Positions 32,935-39,063 of a stretch of DNA of 39,063 nt are shown here, piece by piece. The notes below the pieces were generated by a model. That model was not told the DNA's origin. It worked only from the letters and a program-made list of their open reading frames with translations, and made no database searches. Position 1 is the first letter of the stretch. Each line of letters starts with the position of its first letter. The stretch covers positions 1 through 39,063 of the forward strand of contig CAJODY010000026.1 of assembly GCA_905233285.1 (NCBI GenBank), written 5' to 3'. Source of the stretch: an uncultured Bacteroidaceae bacterium (GTDB lineage: Bacteria; Bacteroidota; Bacteroidia; Bacteroidales; Bacteroidaceae). Made by a program: the position numbers and the translations under genes.

Positions 32935-34476
32935 TTAGAATGGGAAAAGGAGTGTCGTTATGAATACGTCGGCAACCAGTATGATTAACGTCATAGGTAT
33001 GCCCACTACGGCAAAGTCCTTGAACTTATATCCGCCCGGCATATATACCAGCATGTGGGTTGGTGAACCGATTGGAGTAGCAAAGCTGCTGCTGACGGCT
33101 ACCATCAGGGCTATGCAGAATGTCATCGGGTTCAGGTGGAGTGTCGTAGCAGTAGTCATGGCGATAGGGTAGAAGATGGCTGCTGCTGCCGTGTTGGATA
33201 TGAATGTTGTGACTATCATAGCTGTAAAGCAGACCACCGTGAGTACAACGTACGGATTTGTGCCGCAGCTGTGCAGCAGTCCTTCGGCTATGGAGTGTGC
33301 CAGACCTGAGTTCTCAATGGCTTTACCAATGCAAACGCTACCTGCAAAGACTATAAGGATGTTCCAGTCTATCGCTTTCAATGCCTGTTCTGCTTTGCAG
33401 CAACGGCATAGCACCATTGCAAATGCTGCAATCAGACACGCATTAACCATCGGCATGATGTTAAAGGCTGAGAGAAGCATCATCGCTAACATAATCAAGG
33501 CTGACAGGATGGTTTTCATACCGCTTACGTTTTCGTCTGCCGACTCCAATATGCCTTCCATGTGCTTGGCTTCAAGCCCGAACCTCTGGCAGGTGTCACG
33601 TATCGCTTTTACCTTTCCGGTTACAATCATACGGTCGGAACCCATGATGAATTCGTCACCTTTTACAGGAGTTATCATCTCGCTGTCGTAGCCTTTGACG
33701 GCTAACAGGTCTATGTCGAAAGGCTTTCCGTTGTTGTATTTCTTGTAAACGTCGTCCAAAGTCATGCCTACATACGGACTGTCTGCCGGAACAGTCAGTT
33801 CGGTAGTGTAGTCATCTATATCGGCATCGTCCATCGGCGATTTATGGGTAGGCAGCAGTTTTCCCATTGCTACCATGCTGACTACTCCTACTACGAGGCA
33901 GAACAGTCCGACGAGTGTTGGCGTGAATATGTTCATGTGGACTCCGCTGCTTTCTTCATACATCTGAGAAATGATAAGGTTGGGAGGAGTACCGATAAGT
34001 GTACAGATTCCACCCATTCCTGCTGCATAGCTTAATGGTATGAGAAGCTTGGATGGTGCGATGCCTAGTTTCTTCGACCATATCTTCACGACGTTAATGA
34101 AAAGAGCTACGACTGTCGTGTTGCTCAGCATGGACGAGAGTATGGCAACTGGCATCATCAGGCGCACTATGGCACCCGACAACGTCTTCGGCGTTCCCAT
34201 CAGATGTTTTACCATCCAGTTCAGCACTCCGCCATAGGTCAGGCCGGCTACGATTGCAAACAGAATGGCAACTACTACGACCGACTCCGAACTGAATCCG
34301 TCGAATGTGTCTTCAAAGTCCAGAACCCCGAATACCAGCAGGGCTGTCATGGTTGCAAGGAAGGCAGCTTCAGTTCTTATGTTCGTATAAATCAAAGCTG
34401 CGAACATAGCTACTACAACTACGATAGTGAACCATGCGTTCCCTGATAATCCCCAAAATGTGATATGCTCTAACAT
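32935..34476 (-). CDS. SLC13/DASS-family transporter with TrkA-C domain
   Basis: A 513-residue inner-membrane transporter. The DASS/CitM core is split in two halves; SNTTVVALFINVVKIWSKK and SYAAGMGGICTLIGTPPNLI carry the SNT and TPPN-type ion/substrate signatures. The second half has TFISNTAAAAIFYPIAMTTA and SSSFATPIGSPTHMLVYMPG. Between the halves (about 200-300) lies a RCK_C/TrkA-C-like regulatory domain (TTELTVPADSPYVGMTLDDV to KVKAIRDTCQRFG). Substrates of the family are dicarboxylates, sulfate or Na+-coupled anions. In this operon an aromatic or keto acid is possible but unproven. I chose ATG 34476 over 34503 because it lies 4 bp after the SDR stop and starts the natural MLEHITFWG N-terminus. 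Confidence 0.9.
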   Translation of the reverse strand: MLEHITFWGLSGNAWFTIVVVVAMFAALIYTNIRTEAAFLATMTALLVFGVLDFEDTFDGFSSESVVVVAILFAIVAGLTYGGVLNWMVKHLMGTPKTLSGAIVRLMMPVAILSSMLSNTTVVALFINVVKIWSKKLGIAPSKLLIPLSYAAGMGGICTLIGTPPNLIISQMYEESSGVHMNIFTPTLVGLFCLVVGVVSMVAMGKLLPTHKSPMDDADIDDYTTELTVPADSPYVGMTLDDVYKKYNNGKPFDIDLLAVKGYDSEMITPVKGDEFIMGSDRMIVTGKVKAIRDTCQRFGLEAKHMEGILESADENVSGMKTILSALIMLAMMLLSAFNIMPMVNACLIAAFAMVLCRCCKAEQALKAIDWNILIVFAGSVCIGKAIENSGLAHSIAEGLLHSCGTNPYVVLTVVCFTAMIVTTFISNTAAAAIFYPIAMTTATTLHLNPMTFCIALMVAVSSSFATPIGSPTHMLVYMPGGYKFKDFAVVGIPMTLIILVADVFITTLLFPF

Positions 34477-34480
34477 AGGT

Positions 34481-35281
34481 CTAACAGTTATACATCTTTC
34501 CAACTACTTTATTTGCCAACCACGTGGGCAGCAGACGGTTGCCCAGACATTCGAGGTCGGACACTATATCACTTGTGTAGAACAGACTCGGACAGCGTTT
34601 TGTACAAGCCTTGACTACTTTTTTTGCCACCTTTTCCGATGTCATTCCGTTGTTCTCCTCCTGTTCCATCTGCTCTATGGCTCCCTTCATATTGGGATAG
34701 ACATCGCTGCCGGCAAGGTCTGTACGGCGTGCAGCTCCGAATCCTGTATTCACATTGCCCGGCATCACGCAGCTGACAGTTATGTCGTATGCTTTCAGTT
34801 CGTTTTTCAGTCCAAAGGCAAAGGCGTTGAGTGCTGACTTTGTAGCCGAGTACATAGCCTGGAACGGAATGCTGAACACGGCTGCCATACTACTTACGAA
34901 AACGATACGTCCGCGTTCCTTGCCTTGCTTCTCCTGACTGCGCATAAGCGGAAGGGCTGCCTGTACGACGCGGATAGGACCATACACGTTGACGTCGAAC
35001 TGGCGTTGCATCTCTTCTTCTTTCGTAAATTCAATAGAGCCTGCCACACCCATACCTGCGCAAAGCACGAGTACGTCGATGTGACCTTCCTTGTCGGCAA
35101 TCTGCTTGATGGCAGACTCGATGGTGTCGCGATTCGTCACGTCGCAGGCGATATGGGCTACACCCTCCTGCGGCTTGTCACTACGGCTCAGGTCATATAC
35201 TTTCCAACCCTTGTCAGCCATCATTCGTGCTGTGGCGCGTCCGATACCCGACGATGCTCCTGTGATAACTGCTACTCCCAT
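34481..35281 (-). CDS. Short-chain dehydrogenase/reductase (SDR)
   Basis: A 266-residue classical SDR with a Rossmann fold. The cofactor motif TGASSGIG is at about 7-14, with CDVTN and VLCAGMGVAG (the NNAG-equivalent, here CAGMG). The catalytic Ser is in IVFVSSMAA and the YxxxK is in MYSATKSALNAFAFG, followed by VMPGNVNTGF. The LSRS after the second strand (no acidic residue there) suggests NADP(H) preference. The C-terminal part resembles SDR proteins with a membrane-associated tail. It lies 3 bp after the aminotransferase stop and 4 bp before the permease, so it is in the same operon. The substrate is not known. Confidence 0.92.
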   Translation of the reverse strand: MGVAVITGASSGIGRATARMMADKGWKVYDLSRSDKPQEGVAHIACDVTNRDTIESAIKQIADKEGHIDVLVLCAGMGVAGSIEFTKEEEMQRQFDVNVYGPIRVVQAALPLMRSQEKQGKERGRIVFVSSMAAVFSIPFQAMYSATKSALNAFAFGLKNELKAYDITVSCVMPGNVNTGFGAARRTDLAGSDVYPNMKGAIEQMEQEENNGMTSEKVAKKVVKACTKRCPSLFYTSDIVSDLECLGNRLLPTWLANKVVGKMYNC

Positions 35282-35284
35282 CGT

Positions 35285-36595
35285 TTATTTATGGTTTTGG
35301 TTGAACATCTCGATTCTTTCTTTGAAAATCGGCTCCAGTTCCCTGCTGAAGAACGAAGTACAGATTCTGACGCCCTGTTCCAGACTGCCCATAGTGTCGA
35401 GCGGGAAGACGGCGATGCCGTAGTACATCAGTTCGCGAGTCAGTTCGAGGTCATTCATGCCCGGATACTGTACTGTGAAGTAGAATCCGTCGGCAAGCGG
35501 AGCTCCGAGGTCGTTGTCATAGACGAGGTAGAAGCCGTTGGCGAGCAGAACATCCTTCATGAACTTCGCACGACGTCCGTATTCGCGTACGTCGGCAAGG
35601 AAGTTGTATTTTCCGTCGCATGCTGCCTCCATAAGCGCTGCCATAGCGTGTTGCACGCTGTGGGTCGTACCACTCGAAAGGGTGTACATCAGGCGGTTGC
35701 AGAAGAAGTTTCCGAATTCACCCACTCCGAAGTTCTTTTCGAGTGCAGGATAAACCCTGTGGTAGAGTTTGTTGCTTATGCAAGCCACACCGATACGCTG
35801 TCCTGCGTATGAGAAAGCTTTCGAACCCGATACAGCCAGGATGTAATTGTCTGTATAATGTGCTATAGTAGCTTGGAAAGGAGCCTCGAACGGATGACTG
35901 AGGTCGCGACGGAAGTCCATAGCAAAGTAAGCAAGGTCTTCCAGCACGATGCAGTCGTACTTGTTCACGAGTTTGGCAATGCCTTTCAGTTCCTCGTCCT
36001 TGAAGCAAACCCACGACGGGTTGTTCGGATTGGAATAGACGATACCACAGATATTGTTCTGCGAAAGGATTTCGTCCAGTTTCTTCACGAGTGCCTCGCC
36101 ACGATAGTCGTGGATGTCGAGACCTATGTGTTTCAGTCCGATGACGTCGCATTGCGTAGTCTGCACGGGGAATCCGGGATGGATGAACAGAACGGTGTCC
36201 TTCTCAGGCATAGCGTGGTGCCAAGCCGTGAACGTAGCGAAGGTGCCCTGCATCGAACCTGTCGTCGGGATGCAGCAGAGCGGATCGACATCCACATCTA
36301 TAAATGCCTTTGCGAAGCGTGATGCTGCCTGCTTGATGCGAGGAATGCCGCCGTTGGGAGGGTATATCGTAGCACAACCTTCAGCCAGAGCCTTCTTCTC
36401 GGCTTCGATGGCGATGTCCGACGGCTTCAAGCCTGGCACACCCATCTCAAGGTGAATAACCGTCTGTCCTGTCTTCTCTTCCAATACCTTCGACAACGAC
36501 TGAATGTCGCGAATCGTTGCCTGTGAAAAGTCGCCTAAAGCCATCTCGTTGATGGCACTTGTCACCGTCTCGAAATCTAATGGAGTATTTTTCAT
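35285..36595 (-). CDS. PLP-dependent aminotransferase, class I/II
   Basis: A fold type I aminotransferase of about 436 residues. Features are PPNGGIPRIKQAASRFAKAF, the PLP-stacking region TTGSMQGTFATFTAW, FIHPGFPVQTTQCDVIGL, IVYSNPNNPSWVCF (conserved Asn), VLEDLAYFAMDF (Asp and Tyr contacting PLP) and the Schiff-base Lys in AVSGSKAFSYAGQRIGVA. I chose ATG 36595. The -7 element at 36630-36623 puts the transcript start near 36616, inside the longer frame, and the extra N-terminus is not family-like. It leads the operon with SDR, permease, RNA methyltransferase and aryl-CoA genes. Aromatic amino acids are a reasonable but unproven substrate. Confidence 0.92.
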   Translation of the reverse strand: MKNTPLDFETVTSAINEMALGDFSQATIRDIQSLSKVLEEKTGQTVIHLEMGVPGLKPSDIAIEAEKKALAEGCATIYPPNGGIPRIKQAASRFAKAFIDVDVDPLCCIPTTGSMQGTFATFTAWHHAMPEKDTVLFIHPGFPVQTTQCDVIGLKHIGLDIHDYRGEALVKKLDEILSQNNICGIVYSNPNNPSWVCFKDEELKGIAKLVNKYDCIVLEDLAYFAMDFRRDLSHPFEAPFQATIAHYTDNYILAVSGSKAFSYAGQRIGVACISNKLYHRVYPALEKNFGVGEFGNFFCNRLMYTLSSGTTHSVQHAMAALMEAACDGKYNFLADVREYGRRAKFMKDVLLANGFYLVYDNDLGAPLADGFYFTVQYPGMNDLELTRELMYYGIAVFPLDTMGSLEQGVRICTSFFSRELEPIFKERIEMFNQNHK

Positions 36596-36620
36596 ATCTT
36601 CTGTTCTTACAAAATTTCCT

Positions 36621-36660
36621 TGCAAAGGTACAATATAAAAATGAAAAGCGTACCTTTGCA
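36621..36660. promoter_or_regulatory. Divergent promoter pair, inverted repeat of -7 elements
   Basis: TGCAAAGGTA (36621-36630) and TACCTTTGCA (36651-36660) form a perfect 10-bp inverted repeat separated by 20 bp. Read outward, each contains TACCTTTG, the -7 consensus, directed to the aminotransferase (ATG 36595) and to the DUF486 gene (ATG 36679). Clear -33 elements at standard spacing are not visible. Both elements decide the starts of the genes they face. Confidence 0.6.
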
Positions 36661-36678
36661 GCGCCAAAAAATCAATAT

Positions 36679-37047
36679 ATGAACGGAATATATACTGTGG
36701 TGCTGCTTATCGGCAGCAACATATTCATGACCCTCGCATGGTACGGACACCTGAAACTGCAGCAGATGCACGTCAGCGACAGCTGGCCTCTCATCGCCGT
36801 AATCATCTTTTCGTGGGCAATCGCTTTCTTCGAATATTCGCTTCAGGTACCTGCCAATAAGATTGGTTTCATCGGCAATGGCGGTCCCTTTACCCTTGTT
36901 CAGCTCAAGGTCATCCAAGAGGTCATATCCCTTACCGTCTTCACCGCTATTGCCGGTATGATGTTCCAAGGTGAGCAACTCCATTGGAACCATTTCGCAG
37001 CTTTTCTCTGTCTTATTGCTGCCGTCTGGCTCGTATTTCTCAAGTAA
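36679..37047 (+). CDS. DMT-superfamily DUF486 small membrane protein
   Basis: A 122-residue protein with four transmembrane helices. Family landmarks are VVLLIGSNIFMTLAWYGHLK, IFSWAIAFFEYSLQVPANKI, QLKVIQEVISLTVFTAIAGM and the C-terminal WNHFAAFLCLIAAVWLVFLK. DUF486 proteins are half-size drug/metabolite transporter relatives that probably dimerise in the inner membrane; their substrate is unknown. An in-frame start exists at 36559, but the promoter element at 36651-36658 and the conserved MNGIYTVVLL N-terminus fix the start at 36679. It is a single-gene unit ending at a repeat/terminator. Confidence 0.9.
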   Translation: MNGIYTVVLLIGSNIFMTLAWYGHLKLQQMHVSDSWPLIAVIIFSWAIAFFEYSLQVPANKIGFIGNGGPFTLVQLKVIQEVISLTVFTAIAGMMFQGEQLHWNHFAAFLCLIAAVWLVFLK

Positions 37048-37076
37048 GAAAAAATGGCTCGCCCTTCGCGTTGAAT

Positions 37077-37155
37077 TTCCAAGCGCTTAGAAATAAAATT
37101 CCAAGCGCTTGGAAATAAAATTCTAAGCGCTTGGAATTTCAGCACGGCTGGGACG
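37077..37155 (+). repeat. 79-bp palindrome-triplet element, copy 2
   Basis: Palindromes of TTCYAAGCGCTTRGAA lie at 37077-37092, 37099-37114 (perfect) and 37121-37136, again at an exact 22-bp step, with ATAAAA spacers. CGGCTGGGACG follows at 37145-37155, 8 bp after the last palindrome as in copy 1. Orientation is the same as copy 1. This copy lies between two convergent genes. Confidence 0.9.
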
Positions 37156-37165
37156 CCGTTTTTTT
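37144..37165 (+). terminator. Intrinsic terminator of the DUF486 gene
   Basis: The stem ACGGC (37144-37148) and GCCGT (37155-37159), loop TGGGAC, runs directly into seven T (37159-37165). It reuses the conserved tail of the palindrome element. In copy 1 the same tail is not followed by a matching arm or T-run, so the terminator is specific to this copy. Confidence 0.65.
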
Positions 37166-37182
37166 GATGTATTGAACCCGAC

Positions 37183-38498
37183 TTATTTCCAGTCCGTAAG
37201 GATAGTTCTCTTGTCGAGCACGTGCTTTGCCTTGCCCGTCGAACGCTCGATGTTGCCCGGCTCCTTGATATGGATGTTAGGCTTGATGCCTACCATACTT
37301 ACGATGCGGTCGTAGAGCGGTTTGATGAATGGCATCTGCTTGGCAGGGTTCGGTGAGAAGTATTCGGTACGCAGTTCGACGTCGAGGTCGAATGTGTCTT
37401 CGTTGTTCTTGCGGTCCACCGTGATGAAATACTGTGGGGTGAAGACCGGGAACTCCGTCAGTATGGTCTCTATCTGAGATGGGAATACGTTCACACCACG
37501 GATGATGAGCATATCGTCGCTTCGACCCAGAATCTTTCCGAGACGTACTGTCGTACGACCACATTCGCAAGGCTCGTAGTGAGGTGGGTAAGGTCGCGAG
37601 TACGATAGCGGAGTATAGGCATAGCCTCCTTGCAGAGGGAGGTGAATACCAACTCGCCCTCTTCGCCTGGTGCTACGGGTTCGAGTGTTTCAGGATTGAT
37701 GATTTCCGGATAGAACATATCCTCAGCTACGTGTGTGCCGTTCTGGAAAAGACATTCGCCGCCCACGCCCGGACCACACATCTCAGTCAGTCCGTAGATG
37801 TCGATTGCCTTTAAGTGCAGTTTCTTTTCCAATTCGCGGCGGATGCCCCAAGTCCAAGGTTCGGCTCCGAAGAATCCGACTCTCAGTTTCAGGTCTTCAG
37901 CCTTGATGTCGGGACTCTGTTCTATCACCTCAGCCAGATGCAGGGCGTAGGAAGGAGTACAGCAGAGAGCAGTAGTGCCGAAGTCCTTCATCAGCATGAT
38001 TTGCTTCTTTGAGTTTCCTGCTGAGATGGGCAACTGAACGGCTCCACGTGCCATTGCTCCGTCATGAGCTCCGAGTCCTCCGGTGAAGAGTCCGTAGCCG
38101 TATGCAACCTGAACGATATCACCTGGACCTACGTCGCCGACAGCAAAAACTCGTGCCACGCACTCAGCCCACATCTTCAGGTCGTTCTCGGTATAAGTGC
38201 CGACAACGGGTTTGCCTGTAGTACCGGAAGAGGCGTGAATTCGACGGATTTCACTCTGTGGAACAGCCTGCAGACCGAACGGATACTCGTCGCGCAGGTC
38301 GTGCTTCGTTGTGAAAGGCAGCTTGTAGATGTCTTCGATGCCATGAATATCCTCGGGTCTTACACCCATGTGGTCCATCTTCTTCTTGTAGAACGGAACC
38401 TTCTCGTAGCATCGCTTTACAGTCTTGACCAGACGTTCAGACTGTAGTTTTCGCATGGATTCTCTGTCCATGCACTCCATTTCGGGATTGTGAATCAT
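37183..38498 (-). pseudogene. paaK: Phenylacetate--CoA ligase, second copy, frameshifted
   Basis: A full-length PaaK-family gene (about 438 codons) split by one frameshift. The first part, from ATG 38498, has RIHASSGTTGKPVVGTY (AMP-binding loop), VAYGYGLFTGGLGAHDG, IYGLTEMCGPGVGGEC and ILRYRTRDLTHLT. The reading then shifts. From about 37580 the next frame continues YEPCECGRTTVRLGKILGRS, IIRGVNVFPSQIETILTEF and the C-terminal domain to the stop at 37183. Adding one base near 37577-37582 would restore LTHLTYEPCECGRT, so a single-base deletion (real or a sequencing error) explains it. It differs clearly from the intact copy at 30738, so it is a paralogue and not a recent duplicate. It follows iorB by 28 bp. 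If the shift is real, the adenylating C-terminal domain is lost. Confidence 0.88.
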
Positions 38499-38526
38499 AG
38501 TAGTTATTAATGTATTTATGGGGGTT

Positions 38527-39063
38527 CTACTTCTTGCTTGCTTCCACACCCATGTCGAATGCCTTCAGGTTGGCTTCTACCACAGCCTCACCTTTGCGTG
38601 CAAAGATGACGGAGATGGCTTTGCGCAACTGTTCGACGCTGAGAATCTCGATGAATGGGGCAGCCATACCCAGCAGAACCATGTTGGCTCCGCGTGCGTT
38701 GCCTGCGTCCTTGGCTACACTCTCGATGTCGAGCTGAACGACAGAAGGCATACTTGCGAGTTCTGCCATAAGTGCGGTTTCATCGGGGTAATCGGGTATG
38801 TTTACGAATGGTTTGTTGCTCGTAACAATAGTGCCTGTCTTAGCAAGATAAGGCAGAATTCCATCGGTTCCATAGAGATGACTACGTCGGCTCCACCGAG
38901 GGAAATGAGGTCGGAATAGATGGGTTCGGTAGAGAGACGCAGGTTCGACTGTACGTCGCCGCCGCGCTGACTCATTCCGTGTACTTCTGCCTGTTTCAGG
39001 TTGATGCCAGCCTCTGTGGCTGCTTCGCCTATGATGGTAGCGATGGAGAGGATGCCTTGTCCG
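38527..39063 (-). pseudogene. iorB: Indolepyruvate ferredoxin oxidoreductase beta subunit, partial and frameshifted
   Basis: The C-terminal part of an IorB/POR-gamma-type protein, open at the window edge. The first frame reads GQGILSIATIIGEAATEAGI, AEVHGMSQRGGDVQSNLRLS (the conserved HGMSQRGG motif) and GADVVISMEPME, then goes out of frame to a stop at 38804-38802. Another frame resumes at about 38860 with ILPYLAKTGTIVTSNKPFVN and runs through MVLLGMAAPFIEILSVEQL to the stop at 38527. Homologues have MEPMEALRYLPYL here, so about 10 bases may be missing near 38858-38863. IorAB oxidises aryl-pyruvates to aryl-acetyl-CoA with ferredoxin. It sits directly before the broken paaK, and iorA would be expected beyond the window. 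Assembly error remains possible. Confidence 0.8.

Noticed and set aside
37491-38498. Reading the truncated 5' part of the second paaK as a separate short protein
   Set aside because: The missing C-terminal domain is encoded immediately downstream in another frame with clear homology, so one frameshifted gene is the simpler explanation.

Overview
The window looks like chromosome of a Bacteroidota species, order Bacteroidales, most like Prevotella and relatives. The evidence is a UpxY-type NusG paralogue heading a surface-polysaccharide operon, promoters of the TAnnTTTG type in front of several genes, weak Shine-Dalgarno use, secreted proteins ending in type IX secretion-like tails, and AsnA, MacAB/TolC, DUF3078 and DUF486 proteins typical of that group. 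The species is inferred, not proven. No tRNA, insertion sequence or CRISPR array was seen.

Region 1 (1-12276, all minus strand) is one polysaccharide operon read from right to left: upxY antiterminator, polyprenyl-phosphate sugar transferase, Wzx flippase, hexapeptide acyltransferase, GT2, Wzy-like polymerase, GT2, TupA-like ATP-grasp protein, GT4, radical SAM/SPASM protein, GT4, and a gene cut by the window edge. It encodes initiation, assembly, export and polymerisation of a lipid-linked repeat unit. The ATP-grasp and radical SAM proteins suggest an unusual decoration. The genes at about 5.6-10.1 kb are clearly more AT-rich than their neighbours.

Region 2 (12626-17608, plus strand) holds a secreted GH43 galactanase-like enzyme with a CBM32 module, a DUF3078 outer-membrane protein, and an asnA-queD-queE operon with a good promoter. 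Region 3 (17594-23022, minus) is the RNase P RNA gene followed by tolC, macA-like and macB-like (ATPase, permease) efflux genes and pgpA. Region 4 (23146-29697) holds an NhaC antiporter, a large secreted HExxH metallopeptidase, and a convergent gene for a secreted protein of about five DUF4859-like modules; a strong hairpin separates the last two.

Region 5 (29908-39063, mostly minus) looks like aromatic-acid / aryl-CoA metabolism: aminotransferase, SDR oxidoreductase, SLC13 permease, SPOUT RNA methyltransferase, phenylacetate-CoA ligase, double-ACT protein and PaaI-type thioesterase. Upstream are a second phenylacetate-CoA ligase and an indolepyruvate oxidoreductase beta subunit (IorB), each broken by a frameshift. 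A small DUF486 membrane protein gene lies between the two sets on the plus strand.

The least explained signals are non-coding. A 79-bp element occurs twice, 24.6 kb apart. Each copy has three 16-bp palindromes at an exact 22-bp period plus a conserved 11-bp tail at a fixed distance. A tandem 9-bp CTAG array runs out of the 3' end of the RNA methyltransferase gene into the leader of the intact phenylacetate-CoA ligase gene.
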